A stretch of DNA of 64,000 nucleotides from Kineococcus xinjiangensis (lineage in GTDB: Bacteria > Actinomycetota > Actinomycetes > Actinomycetales > Kineococcaceae). Positions 52,391 through 61,113 of this stretch are shown piece after piece; position 1 is the first letter of the stretch; each line of letters begins with the position of its first letter. The stretch spans positions 62,001-126,000 of the forward strand of contig NZ_PTJD01000009.1 of NCBI RefSeq assembly GCF_002934625.1. The letters are read 5' to 3'. The notes beneath the pieces were generated by a model that did no database searches, was not told the origin of the DNA, and saw only the letters and a program-made list of their open reading frames with translations. The translations under genes were made by a program, and so were the position numbers.

Positions 52391-53269
52391 TCAGCCGCGG
52401 TGCAGGGCGTCCTTCACCGTGCCCGCCACCTTCTCCACCAGGTTGGGCTCGTCCGTCGTCCCGTAGAAGCGCTCGTCCGGGCGGGTCACGTCGCCCAGCG
52501 GCACACCGGGCGGCGGCTGCGGCACGTAGACGAACTGCTCGCCGTCCGGAGTGGTGCCGCGCGCCCACGAGCCCTCGCCCGCGTGCTCGCCGTCGGAGAA
52601 GTTGATGTACTGCCGGCCCGCGTCGAGGTACTTCTTCGGGCGCGGGAACTTCGACGGCACCGGCAGGTTCTCCAGCTGCTCGGCGCGCAGCTCGGCGGCG
52701 GCGGCCTCCCACTGGCGCTGGTGCATGGTGTCGCGCTCGATCATGAAGGCGAGCATGTCCCGCACGCCGGGGTCGTCGGTCATGTGGTAGAGCCGGGCGA
52801 CCTGGACGCGGCCCTGCATCTCGGCGGCCGCGTTGGCGGTGAAGTCGGCCAGCAGGTTGCCGCTGGCGGTGATGTAGCTGCCGCTCCAGGGGTTTCCGTT
52901 GGAGTCGACCGGACGCGCACCGGCCCCTGCCACGATCGCGGCCTGCACGTCCATCCCGCCCACGACCGCGGCCACCGTCGGGTCGTCCTGGATCGCACCC
53001 TCGGTGATGCCGATCGGGGCCTTCTCCAGGAGCCGGGCGATCATCGTCGCCAGCATCTCCACGTGGCCGAACTCCTCCGCGGCGATGCCGAACAGCAGGT
53101 CGCGGTACTTGCCGGGGATGTGGCAGTTCCACGCCTGGAACGAGTACTGCATGGCGACGGTGATCTCGCCGTACTGCCCGCCCAGGACCTCCTGGAGCTT
53201 GCGGGCGTAGATGGCGTCGGGCTTCTCGGGCTTCGCCTCGTGCTGCAGCTCTTGCCTGTGGAAGAACAC
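52391..53269 (-). CDS. Manganese catalase
   Basis: 292 residues. Di-Mn site motifs: AAEEFGHVEML (about residues 64-74, Glu-Glu-x3-His) and FMIERDTMHQRQW (about 175-187), with the earlier Glu in GEITVAMQYSFQAW. Length and the C-terminal SDGEHAGEGSWARGTTPDG segment fit the family. It breaks down hydrogen peroxide without haem and is cyanide- and peroxide-tolerant. GTG at 53269 has GGAGG 5 nt upstream. It is divergent from the agmatine deiminase gene over 232 nt, a stretch that holds only a short GTGC...GCAC repeat at about 53434-53447. It shares its direction with the alcohol dehydrogenase. Confidence 0.92.
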   Translation of the reverse strand: MFFHRQELQHEAKPEKPDAIYARKLQEVLGGQYGEITVAMQYSFQAWNCHIPGKYRDLLFGIAAEEFGHVEMLATMIARLLEKAPIGITEGAIQDDPTVAAVVGGMDVQAAIVAGAGARPVDSNGNPWSGSYITASGNLLADFTANAAAEMQGRVQVARLYHMTDDPGVRDMLAFMIERDTMHQRQWEAAAAELRAEQLENLPVPSKFPRPKKYLDAGRQYINFSDGEHAGEGSWARGTTPDGEQFVYVPQPPPGVPLGDVTRPDERFYGTTDEPNLVEKVAGTVKDALHRG

Positions 53270-53501
53270 ACGAACCTCCAGTCGTCGGCCGCGGTGGGCC
53301 TCGTCGGTGCTGGGCTGGTCGGGTCTGGCCGGTCTGGTCGGGGTCGCGGAGCGGGGGCGCTGCTGCGACCGGTCGCGGCGGGCACCCGCCGCGCCGCTCA
53401 TCGACGACCTACCCGGCGTGCCGGGCTTCACACGTGCAAGTTCGCACGAGCAACCGTGCAGGTGCTCCCGGCGGGCCGCGGCCACCTGGTTGACTGCGGC
53501 C

Positions 53502-54566
53502 ATGCCCGTCGACGTCGCCGGCTCCGCCACTGCGCCCCCGCACCGCCTGATGCCGCCCGAGTGGGCGCCGCACGTGCGGACCTGGCTGGCCTGGCCCACC
53601 GCCAACGACACGTTCGGCCCCGAGGGCGGCGAGCGACTGGCCCGGGCCCGGCAGGCGTGGGGTGCCGTGGCCTGCGCCGTCGCCCACCACGAACCGGTCA
53701 CCGTGGTCGCCAACCCCGGCGACCGCGCCAGCGCCGAGCAGGGGGTGCACTGCCGGGCGCAGGTGGTGGAACTGCCCCTGGACGACGCCTGGATCCGCGA
53801 CTCCGGCCCGACGTTCGTGCACGAGCCCGACGGGGGCACGGCCGTCGTGAACTGGGTGTTCAACGGCTGGGGGCAGCAGGAGTGGGCGGCGTGGGGGCAC
53901 GACCGGGACCTCGCGCGCCGCGTCGGGGAGCTGGCGGGCGTCCCGGTCGTCGACTCGCCCCTGGTGCTGGAGGGCGGCGGTGTCCACGTCGACGGGCAGG
54001 GCACCGCGCTGGTGACCGAGACCGTCCTGCTCGACCCCCAGCGCAACCCCGGCCTGTCGAAGGAGGACGCCGAGGCGGAACTGCGCCGCACCCTCGGGGT
54101 GGAGCGGACGGTGTGGCTGCCGCGGGGGCTGACCGCCGACTACGGCACCTACGGGACCCGCGGGCACGTCGACCTGGTCGCCGCCTTCGCGCGGCCCGGG
54201 GTGGTGCTGGCGCACGTGCAGCCGGATCCCGCCCACCCCGACCACGACGTGTGCGCGGAGAACCTGCGGCTGCTGCGCGCGGCGACCGACGCCCGCGGCC
54301 GCCGGCTGGAGGTCGTGGAGGTCCCCGCCCCCACGGTGGCGGAGGTCGACGGGGAGCTCGTGGACTACAGCTACGTGAACTTCTACCTCGCCAACGGCGG
54401 GGTGGTGCTGTGCGGGTTCGACGACCCCCGCGACGAGGAGGTGGCGGCGCTGTTCCGGCGGGTGTTCCCCGAGCGCGCGGTGGACCTCGTGGACGCGCGG
54501 GAGATCTTCGCCAACGGCGGGGGCATCCACTGCATCACCCAGCAGCAGCCGGCGGCGCGCGGCTGA
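53502..54566 (+). CDS. aguA: Agmatine deiminase
   Basis: 354 residues. Porphyromonas-type peptidyl-arginine deiminase family: RLMPPEWAPHVRTWLAWPTANDTF at the start, LDDAWIRDSGPTFV, WGQQEWAAWGHDR, LEGGGVHVDGQGTALVTE, the His in RGHVDLVAAF and the catalytic Cys in GGGIHCITQQQP. These are the active residues of AguA, which converts agmatine to N-carbamoylputrescine and ammonia. No aguB is adjacent. The ATG has no ribosome site; TTGACT lies 6 nt upstream and could be a -10 of the leaderless kind. An ArsR-type regulator gene follows after 75 nt. Confidence 0.9.
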   Translation: MPVDVAGSATAPPHRLMPPEWAPHVRTWLAWPTANDTFGPEGGERLARARQAWGAVACAVAHHEPVTVVANPGDRASAEQGVHCRAQVVELPLDDAWIRDSGPTFVHEPDGGTAVVNWVFNGWGQQEWAAWGHDRDLARRVGELAGVPVVDSPLVLEGGGVHVDGQGTALVTETVLLDPQRNPGLSKEDAEAELRRTLGVERTVWLPRGLTADYGTYGTRGHVDLVAAFARPGVVLAHVQPDPAHPDHDVCAENLRLLRAATDARGRRLEVVEVPAPTVAEVDGELVDYSYVNFYLANGGVVLCGFDDPRDEEVAALFRRVFPERAVDLVDAREIFANGGGIHCITQQQPAARG

Positions 54567-54595
54567 GGGGGACGCCCCGCCGGGGCCCGACATTA

Positions 54596-54625
54596 CACAA
54601 GGGATGTTGTGCAACACCTCTTGTG
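54596..54625 (+). promoter_or_regulatory. 30-bp operator-like dyad upstream of the ArsR-type gene
   Basis: CACAAG-GGA-TGTTG-TG-CAACA-CCT-CTTGTG: outer and inner half-sites are symmetrical, with single-base differences in the middle parts. It covers the -35 (TTGTGC, 54607-54612) of a promoter with -10 TACCGT (54630-54635), which fits autorepression. Confidence 0.6.
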
Positions 54626-54641
54626 CATCTACCGTGGGGCC

Positions 54642-55220
54642 GTGCCCGACAGCCCGCGCCCGGTCGCCCGCATCGACGACCCCACCACCATGCGCGCCCT
54701 CGCCCACCCCGTCCGCCTCCGGCTGCTCGGCGAGCTGCGCACCCACGGCCCCCGCACCGTCGGCGGGCTCTGCGACCTCCTCGACGAGGCACCCGGCTCC
54801 GTCAGTTACCACGTCGGCAGGCTCGCCGCCGCCGGCCTCGTCGAGGAGGCGCCCGAACTCGCCCGCGACCGCCGCCAGCGCTGGTGGCGCGCCGCCCACG
54901 CCCAGTCCTCCTGGGACCCCGCCGAGGCGCTCGCCGGCCCGGAGCGCGCCGCCGCCTACCGCGCACTGCAGGACAGCGTCCGCGCCGGCCTCGCCCACGA
55001 GCAGCAGCGCTACCTCGACGTCGAGCCGACCCTGCCCCGCGAGTGGGTCACCGCCGCCGTCTCCGGCGACGCCGTGGTGCACCTCACCGCCCCCGAACTG
55101 GCCGAGCTGAGCGCCGAGCTGGAGGCGCTCGCCGAGCGCTGGCAGCAGCGCAGCGACCCCGCCCGCGAGGGCGCCGCACCGGCCTGGCTGATCTACTCCA
55201 CGTTCCGGAAGCCGGAGTGA
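54642..55220 (+). CDS. ArsR-type winged-helix transcriptional regulator
   Basis: 192 residues. The winged helix (about residues 10-80) reads TTMRALAHPVRLRLLGELRTHGPRTVGGLCDLLDEAPGSVSYHVGRLAAAGLVEEAPELARDRRQRWWRAAH. This is ArsR-type (HTH_20), without a metal-binding Cys pair, so the signal is not heavy metal. The C-terminal part is helical, with SAELEALAERWQQRSD. The GTG at 54642 follows TACCGT by 6 nt. Its TGA overlaps the MFS gene's GTG, the usual regulator-exporter pair. Confidence 0.85.
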   Translation: MPDSPRPVARIDDPTTMRALAHPVRLRLLGELRTHGPRTVGGLCDLLDEAPGSVSYHVGRLAAAGLVEEAPELARDRRQRWWRAAHAQSSWDPAEALAGPERAAAYRALQDSVRAGLAHEQQRYLDVEPTLPREWVTAAVSGDAVVHLTAPELAELSAELEALAERWQQRSDPAREGAAPAWLIYSTFRKPE

Positions 55221-56491
55221 GCGCCACCGCGGCCCCCGTCCGCGACCGCCTGCCGCTGACCGGGCTCCTCCTCGGCCACGGCACCTCCACCGCGGGCAAC
55301 GCCATCACCCTCGTCGCCGTCCCCCTCCACGTCCTGCAGACCACCGGTTCCGCCGCCCTGACCGGCCTCGCCGGCTTCTGCGCCACCGCACCCGTCGTCC
55401 TCGGCGGCACCCTCGGCGGGGTGGTCGCCGACCGCATCGGGCACCGCCGCGCCAGCGTCGTCGCCGACCTGGCCAGCGCGGCCGCGATCGGCCTCGCCCC
55501 CCTCCTGCACGTCAGCGTCGGCCTGCCCCTGTGGGCGCTCCTGACGCTCGTCGCGCTCGCCGGTGCCCTCGACGTGCCGGGGCAGAGCTCCCGCTACGCG
55601 CTGCTGCCTCCCCTCGCGGCGCTGGCCAGGACACCGCTGGAGCGCGCCACGGCCGTGATGTCCGGCTCCGAGCGCGGCGCCGCCATGCTGGGCGCGCCGC
55701 TCGGGGGGCTGCTCGTCGTGTGGCTCGGCGGTCCGGCCGCGCTGGCCGTGGACGCCGCGACCTTCCTGCTCTCCGCGGCGCTGGTGGCCCGGTGCGTCCC
55801 GCCGGCCGCCCGGGGGGAGTCCGACGAGGAGCCCGCGAGCTACCGTCGCGACCTGCGCGAGGGCCTGCAGCTGGTGCTGCGCCAGCCCCTGCTCCGCGGC
55901 CTCATCCTGATGATCTTCATCACGAACGTCCTGGACGTGGCGCTGCTCAGCGTCCTCCTGCCCGTGCACAGCGCGCGGGTGCTGGGGGATCCGGCCGCCT
56001 TCGGCCTGCTGCTCGGCGTCTTCGGCGGCGGGGCCCTGGCCGGCTGCCTGCTGTGGGGGGCGCTCGGCCCGCGCCTGCCGCGGCGGGCCGCCTTCGTCGC
56101 CGGCTTCCTGCTCGCCGGTTCCCCGCCCTTCGCCGCGCTCGCGCTGGAGCTGTCCCTGCCCCGGCTGCTCGTGGTGTTCGCCCTGGCGGGTCTGGCCGCC
56201 GGTTCCCTCAACCCGATCATCGACGCGGTGCTGCTGGAGCGGACCCCGGAGCAGGCCCGCGCCCGGGTGATGGGGCTGGTCTCCGCCCTGACCTGGGTGG
56301 GCACCCCGACGGGCCCGCTGCTGGCGGGGGTGGCCGTCGAGGGCATCGGCCTGGGTGCCGCGCTGATCGTCGCGGGCGGCGCCTACCTGCTGGTGACGCT
56401 GGCCCCGCTGCGCGGCGGGCCGTGGCGGGAGCTGGGGCGCCGGGCACCCGCGGACGTGGGCGAGCGGCAGCCGGCCCCCCGGGGAGGGTGA
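55217..56491 (+). CDS. MFS transporter coupled to the ArsR-type regulator
   Basis: 424 residues, about 12 membrane helices. It has the MFS loop GGVVADRIGHRRASVVADLASAAAIGLAPLL and an N-terminal helix NAITLVAVPLHVLQTTGSAALTGLAGFCATAPVVL, typical of the MFS_3/enterobactin-exporter-like group. GTG overlaps the regulator stop (GTGA). The regulator upstream probably represses it. Export of a drug or siderophore-like compound is likely, but the substrate is unknown. A parS-like palindrome lies 14 nt past its stop. Confidence 0.85.
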   Translation: MSATAAPVRDRLPLTGLLLGHGTSTAGNAITLVAVPLHVLQTTGSAALTGLAGFCATAPVVLGGTLGGVVADRIGHRRASVVADLASAAAIGLAPLLHVSVGLPLWALLTLVALAGALDVPGQSSRYALLPPLAALARTPLERATAVMSGSERGAAMLGAPLGGLLVVWLGGPAALAVDAATFLLSAALVARCVPPAARGESDEEPASYRRDLREGLQLVLRQPLLRGLILMIFITNVLDVALLSVLLPVHSARVLGDPAAFGLLLGVFGGGALAGCLLWGALGPRLPRRAAFVAGFLLAGSPPFAALALELSLPRLLVVFALAGLAAGSLNPIIDAVLLERTPEQARARVMGLVSALTWVGTPTGPLLAGVAVEGIGLGAALIVAGGAYLLVTLAPLRGGPWRELGRRAPADVGERQPAPRGG

Positions 56492-56505
56492 GGGGGCGGG
56501 CGCCC

Positions 56506-56521
56506 CGTTCCACGTGGAACG
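56506..56521. promoter_or_regulatory. parS-like centromere site
   Basis: CGTTCCACGTGGAACG is a perfect 16-bp palindrome close to the bacterial parS consensus TGTTTCACGTGAAACA (12 of 16 bases agree, including the central CACGTG and its flanks). It lies in the intergenic space between two convergent genes in an origin-proximal gene block, where ParB sites cluster. Confidence 0.7.
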
Positions 56522-56529
56522 CCGTTCCG

Positions 56530-56552
56530 GGCCGCCCCCGGACACGGCGGCC
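56530..56552 (-). terminator. Hairpin after the CCA-adding enzyme gene
   Basis: GGCCGCC-N9-GGCGGCC, 7-bp perfect arms (56530-56536, 56546-56552), beginning 7 nt past the stop. No U tract. Confidence 0.5.
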
Positions 56553-56558
56553 GGGCCG

Positions 56559-58127
56559 TCAGCCCTGCGCCTCCGGCTGCCCCGCCCACCACCGCCGCAG
56601 CTCCTCGCGTGCCGCGTCCTCACCCAGCGGGCCGTGCTCCATCCGCAGCGCCAGCAGGTGCTTGTACGCCCGCCCCACCACCGGTCCCGGCCGCACCCCG
56701 AGCTGCTCCATGATCTGCGTGCCGTCCAGGTCCGGGCGGACCGCGTCCAGCTCCTCCTCGTGCCGCAGCCGCACGATGCGCTGCTCCAGGTCGTCGTAGG
56801 CGGAGGCCAGCCGCTGCGCCTTGCGCTGGTTGCGGGTGGTGCAGTCGCTGCGGGTCAGCCGGTGCAGCCGCTCCAGCAGCGGGCCCGCGTCCGTGACGTA
56901 GCGGCGCACCGCGGAGTCCGTCCAGTCCCCGTCGCCGTAGCCGTGGAAGCGCAGGTGCAGCTCCGTCAGCCGCGCCACCGCCTTCGTCGTGTCCTTGTCG
57001 AAGCGCAGCGCCTTCAGCCGCTTCGCGACCAGCTTCGCCCCGACCACCTCGTGGTGGTGGAAGCTGACCCCGCCGCCCGCCTCGAAGCGGCGCGTGGCGG
57101 GCTTGCCGATGTCGTGCAGCAGCGCCGCCAGCCGCAGCACCAGGTCCGGCCCCGGCACCGGCCCGTCCGAGCCGGTCTCCCGGTCGATGGCCTGCTGGAG
57201 CACCGTCAGGGAGTGCTCGTAGACGTCCTTGTGGCGGTGGTGCTCGTCGATCTCCAGGCGCAGCGCGGGCAGCTCCGGCAGGACGTGCTGCGCCAGGCCC
57301 GCGTCCACCATCAGTCGCAGTCCCGGCACCGGGTCCGGCGCCAGGAGCAGCTTCTCCAGCTCGGTGCGCACCCGCTCCGCGGAGACGATCGCGATGCGCT
57401 CGGCCATCCCCGTCATCGCCGCCACCACCTCCGGCGCGACCCGCAGCCCGAGCTGGGCGGCGAAGCGGGCCGCCCGCATCATCCGCAGCGGGTCGTCGGA
57501 GAAGGACTGCTCCGGGGCACCCGGCGTGCGCAGCACACCGGCCGCCAGGTCCCGCAGCCCGTCGTGGGGGTCGGCGAAGTCCAGCGACGGCAGGCGCAGC
57601 GCCATCGCGTTCACCGTGAAGTCCCGCCGCGACAGGTCGCCCACCAGCTCGCTGCCGTAGGAGACCTCCGGCTTGCGGGAGGAGGCGTCGTAGCTCTCCG
57701 AGCGGTACGTCGTCACCTCCACCACCACGTCGAGGTCCCCGAGGCGCTTGCGCGCGCCGATGGTCCCGAAGTCACGGCCGATCTCCCAGTGCGCGTCGCC
57801 CCACCTCGCCAGCAGCGGCGCGGTGACGTCCGGGTGGGCGTCGGTCGTGAAGTCCAGGTCCGCCGAGGCCCGCCCGAGGAACGCGTCGCGCACCGGGCCG
57901 CCCACCAGCGCCAGCTCGTGACCGGCGTCGCGGAAGACCCGCCCGAGGCTGGTGAGCACCGGCATCACCGGGGTCAGCGCCTCCACCGCGCGGCGGCGGG
58001 CGTCCTCCAGGGCCGCGTCGAGGGCGTCTGAGGGGCCCGGCGCGGCGGGCTGCTGCGGGGCCCGCCGCCCGGCTCGCTCGTCGGGACGCTCGTCGGGTCG
58101 CTCGTCGGGTCGGGGCACGGGGTCCAA
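56559..58127 (-). CDS. CCA tRNA nucleotidyltransferase
   Basis: 522 residues. Nucleotidyltransferase head: [28 protein letters not shown] (about residues 73-100) with the DxD metal motif; then the [28 protein letters not shown] segment and the tRNA-binding helices with [16 protein letters not shown]. An HD domain follows ([27 protein letters not shown]). It adds or repairs the 3' CCA of tRNA. The start is not certain: TTG at 58127 or GTG at 58118. The N-terminus carries [11 protein letters not shown], coded by 12-bp repeats. It diverges from the NUDIX gene, as pcnA does from mutT4 in Mycobacterium (Rv3907c/Rv3908). Confidence 0.9.
   Translation of the reverse strand: MDPVPRPDERPDERPDERAGRRAPQQPAAPGPSDALDAALEDARRRAVEALTPVMPVLTSLGRVFRDAGHELALVGGPVRDAFLGRASADLDFTTDAHPDVTAPLLARWGDAHWEIGRDFGTIGARKRLGDLDVVVEVTTYRSESYDASSRKPEVSYGSELVGDLSRRDFTVNAMALRLPSLDFADPHDGLRDLAAGVLRTPGAPEQSFSDDPLRMMRAARFAAQLGLRVAPEVVAAMTGMAERIAIVSAERVRTELEKLLLAPDPVPGLRLMVDAGLAQHVLPELPALRLEIDEHHRHKDVYEHSLTVLQQAIDRETGSDGPVPGPDLVLRLAALLHDIGKPATRRFEAGGGVSFHHHEVVGAKLVAKRLKALRFDKDTTKAVARLTELHLRFHGYGDGDWTDSAVRRYVTDAGPLLERLHRLTRSDCTTRNQRKAQRLASAYDDLEQRIVRLRHEEELDAVRPDLDGTQIMEQLGVRPGPVVGRAYKHLLALRMEHGPLGEDAAREELRRWWAGQPEAQG
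58076..58111. repeat. 12-bp tandem repeat in the 5' end of the CCA gene
   Basis: Three units of GCTCGTCGGGTC (first unit with GAC at the end) encode the repeated Asp-Glu-Arg-Pro tetrapeptide at the disordered N-terminus. Copy number may vary between strains. Confidence 0.75.
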
Positions 58128-58156
58128 GGGTGCCAGAGACGTGGACCCGCCCTGGC

Positions 58157-58162
58157 TACAGT
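58157..58162 (+). promoter_or_regulatory. -10 element of the NUDIX gene (leaderless type)
   Basis: TACAGT ends 6 nt before the ATG, with no ribosome site between. It faces the CCA gene promoter across a 41-nt gap. Confidence 0.55.
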
Positions 58163-58168
58163 GAGCCG

Positions 58169-58645
58169 ATGGTCAAGCCTGCCCGGGAGCCGCGGCGACG
58201 GCTGCCCACCGTGCAGGAGACGTCCGCCGGTGGGCTCGTCGTCGACGTCGAGTCCGCCGTGCCGCGGGCCGCGGTGATCTGCCGCCTCAACCGCGCCGGC
58301 CGCCTGGAGTGGTGCCTGCCCAAGGGGCACCTGGAGGGGACGGAGACCCCCGAGGAGGCCGCCGTCCGCGAGATCGAGGAGGAGACCGGCATCCGGGGGC
58401 GGGTCATCGACTCCCTCGGGCACATCGACTACTGGTTCTCCGCCGAGGGCCGCCGGATCCACAAGGTCGTCCACCTGTACCTGCTCATCGCCACGGGCGG
58501 CACCCTCACCGTGGAGGGCGACCCCGACCACGAGGCCGTGGACGTGGCGTGGGTGCCGCTGCCGGAGCTGAGCAGCCGCCTGGCCTTCCCCAACGAGCGC
58601 CGGATGGCCGAGACAGCCGCCTCCCGCCTCGCCGCCAGCGCGTGA
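58169..58645 (+). CDS. NUDIX hydrolase (MutT4-position homologue)
   Basis: 158 residues. The Nudix box is intact: [23 protein letters not shown] (GX5EX7REUXEEXGU, about residues 64-86). N-terminal [23 protein letters not shown] and the later [23 protein letters not shown] match the MutT4 type of Mycobacterium, which lies in the same place (Rv3908). It hydrolyses nucleoside diphosphates linked to another group; the substrate here is unproven. It is followed after 13 nt by the DUF6049 gene. The ATG is set by the -10 at 58157. Confidence 0.88.
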   Translation: MVKPAREPRRRLPTVQETSAGGLVVDVESAVPRAAVICRLNRAGRLEWCLPKGHLEGTETPEEAAVREIEEETGIRGRVIDSLGHIDYWFSAEGRRIHKVVHLYLLIATGGTLTVEGDPDHEAVDVAWVPLPELSSRLAFPNERRMAETAASRLAASA

Positions 58646-58658
58646 GCCCGGCCCCCCG

Positions 58659-60956
58659 GTGAACCCCGCCATGCCGACCGCTCCCCGCAGCAGCCGGGCC
58701 CGGGCGGCGGCCGCGCTCGCCCTGGCCGGCCTCCTCGCCGGCGCCCCGGTGCTGGCGCCCGCCCCGGCCGCCGGCAGCACCCGCACGCCCAGCCCCACCC
58801 GCACCGCCACCGGCAGCTTCCCGGTGGACGTCCGGCTCACCTCCGTCACCCCCGCCGCCTACTCCCGGCCCGCCGGGGACGCCGCACCCGGGAGCCCCGG
58901 GACCGGGAGCGTGACCGTCCGCGGCGTCCTCCGCAACGAGGGGACGAAGGCCCTCGAGGACGTCACCGTGCACCTCTACGTGCAGCGCTCGGCCCTGCGC
59001 ACCCGCGGGGCCGTCGAGCGGTGGGCGAGCGCGGAGGCGAGCGCCGGCATTCCCGGCAGCTTCCCCACCGTCGCCGAGGCCGTGCTCGGCGTGCCCGCGG
59101 ACGGCGCCGAGCCCCTGGTGTCCGCCGCCCGGCTGGAGCCGGGGGCCGAGGTGCCCTTCACCCTGGCCGTCGACGCCGCCGCCCTCGGTGCCGCAGCGGG
59201 CGCGCACGCCACCGCCGTCGAGGTCCGCTCCGGCGTCGCGCGCGTCGGCGTCGAGCGCACCTTCCTCACGGCCGCCCCCCAGGGCAGGGTGCAACCCACC
59301 GGCATCACCCTGCTCGCGCCGCTCGTGGCCTCCCGCCCCCTCGACCGGGAACCCCTCGACGGGGTCCCCGACCGCGAGGCGCTCGCCGAGCAGGTCACCG
59401 ACGGCTCCCTGGGCCGCGTGCTCGCCTCGACGCAGGACCCCCGCATCGCCTGGGTGCTGGACCCGGCACTGCTGCCCGCCGCCGAGACCGCGCAGGCCGC
59501 GCAGGCCGCGGCGGCCGCCGAGGGCACCACGGGCGGCGGCCCTGGGCCCGACGCGGCCGTCGCCACCTGGCTGGACCGCGTCCGCGACGGCGCCGTCGGC
59601 CGCGACGTCCTCGCGCTGCCCTTCGCCGACCCCGACCTGTCCGCCCTGGCCCGCACCCGCGACGGGGACGTGCTGCTGGCCGCCGCGGACGACGTCGGCG
59701 CCCAGGCCTCCGCCCTGCTCGGCAGCCCGGTGGTCGACGACGTGGCGTGGCCCGCGGGCGGTGCGGCCGACCCGCGCACCAGCGCCTTCATCGCCGCCGG
59801 TGAGGACACCGCCGTCATCCTCGACGAGGCCTCCGCACCCGCCGACCCGGACCTGACGTACACCCCCACGAGCCGCGCCGACCTCCGCACGGGCACCGGC
59901 GCGCTCACCGGGCTGGTGGCCGACCCCGAGCTGTCCGCCGCCCTCGCGGGAACCGCCGACGAGGACGAGGCCGCCAGCCACGTCCAGCGCTTCCTCGCGG
60001 AGGCCGCCACCACCACCCTGCAGCGCCCCAACGACTCCCGCGACCTCCTCGCCGTCGCGCCCCGCGGCTGGGAACCCTCACCCGCTGCGGTGGCCGCCCT
60101 CCTGACGGCCCTGGACTCCTCCCCGTGGGCGCAGGTGCAGCCGCTGGACGCGCTGCTGCGGGAGGAGACCCCCGAGGACGCCCGCACCACGCCTCCCGCG
60201 ACGGTCGAGAAGGGCGCCCGCAGGCTCCCCACCCCCCACGTGCTGGCCCTGCTGTCCGCCCGCGACCGCCTCGACGACCTGGCGGCCGCCGTGGACGGCC
60301 CCGCCCCCCGGGTGCAGGAGCTGCAGCAGGCGGCGCTGGGCCTGGCGTCGGTGGCCTGGCGCGGCCGCGACGCCCAGCGCGACGAGGCCCGCGGTGAGCT
60401 GCAGGCGGCGGTGCAGGAGCTGCTGGGCGGTGTGCGGATCGCCCCCGGCAGCGACCGCAACCTCGCCGCGACCCGCTCCGAGCTGCCCCTCACGGTGATC
60501 AACGAGATGGACGTGCCCATCACGGTGGACCTCACCCTGCAGCCGCGCACGCCCCGGCTGCGGCTGGAGCGCTCCACCACGCTGACCCTGCCGGCGCGCA
60601 GCCAGCAGCGGGTGGGGGTGCCGGTGGAGGCGGTGGCGAACGGGCGCGTCGTCGTGGACGCGCAGCTGCGCACGCCGGAGGGCACGCCGCTGGGGGCACC
60701 GGCGGCCGTGACCGTCAACATCAGCATGGGCCTGGAGAGCTGGCTGGTGGGTGGGCTGGCGGCCGCCGCCGGGCTGCTGCTCGTGTCGGGTCTCGTGCGG
60801 GCGGTGCACCGCGGCCGGCGGCGCATGGACGAGGCGGAGATCGTCGTCCCCGCCGCGGAGGACCCCGCCGCCGGGGGCGCCGGCCCAGAGGACCCCGCCA
60901 CCGGCGACACCGCGGCGGGCGCCCCGCACGACGCTCCCGGCGGCGTCCGCGGCTGA
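58659..60956 (+). CDS. DUF6049 family envelope protein
   Basis: 765 residues. An N-terminal signal peptide (about 1-38) and a C-terminal membrane helix (LVGGLAAAAGLLLVSGLVRAV, about 694-714) followed by a basic and acidic tail of about 50 residues make it a membrane-anchored outer protein. Sequence between shows repeated Ig-like strand patterns, including TVINEMDVPITVDLTLQPRTPRLRLERSTTLTLPARSQQRVGVPVEAVANG. It occupies the position of Rv3909 in the conserved actinobacterial block, next to MurJ-associated genes. Its exact role is unknown. The GTG follows the NUDIX stop by 13 nt. Confidence 0.85.
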   Translation: MNPAMPTAPRSSRARAAAALALAGLLAGAPVLAPAPAAGSTRTPSPTRTATGSFPVDVRLTSVTPAAYSRPAGDAAPGSPGTGSVTVRGVLRNEGTKALEDVTVHLYVQRSALRTRGAVERWASAEASAGIPGSFPTVAEAVLGVPADGAEPLVSAARLEPGAEVPFTLAVDAAALGAAAGAHATAVEVRSGVARVGVERTFLTAAPQGRVQPTGITLLAPLVASRPLDREPLDGVPDREALAEQVTDGSLGRVLASTQDPRIAWVLDPALLPAAETAQAAQAAAAAEGTTGGGPGPDAAVATWLDRVRDGAVGRDVLALPFADPDLSALARTRDGDVLLAAADDVGAQASALLGSPVVDDVAWPAGGAADPRTSAFIAAGEDTAVILDEASAPADPDLTYTPTSRADLRTGTGALTGLVADPELSAALAGTADEDEAASHVQRFLAEAATTTLQRPNDSRDLLAVAPRGWEPSPAAVAALLTALDSSPWAQVQPLDALLREETPEDARTTPPATVEKGARRLPTPHVLALLSARDRLDDLAAAVDGPAPRVQELQQAALGLASVAWRGRDAQRDEARGELQAAVQELLGGVRIAPGSDRNLAATRSELPLTVINEMDVPITVDLTLQPRTPRLRLERSTTLTLPARSQQRVGVPVEAVANGRVVVDAQLRTPEGTPLGAPAAVTVNISMGLESWLVGGLAAAAGLLLVSGLVRAVHRGRRRMDEAEIVVPAAEDPAAGGAGPEDPATGDTAAGAPHDAPGGVRG

Positions 60957-61012
60957 CGCACCGGAGACGCACTGCGCCGAGCGGTGGACGCGCCCACGCC
61001 GGCCGAGTGAAG

Positions 61013-61026
61013 GCAACAGGCGTTGC
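61013..61026 (+). promoter_or_regulatory. GCAAC-N4-GTTGC inverted repeat upstream of the GAF gene
   Basis: GCAAC-AGGC-GTTGC lies 87 nt before the chosen GTG. It repeats the arms and spacing seen at 31069 and 39454, upstream of other signalling genes. The gap 60957-61113 shows no other gene. Confidence 0.45.
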
Positions 61027-61113
61027 TTCAGTCCTCGGAGCCCGGCCCCGACGGTGGGATCAGTCCACGAAGAGGTGCTCGGGTCGAGGTCGACGGGAAG
61101 CGGGTCACGAAAC

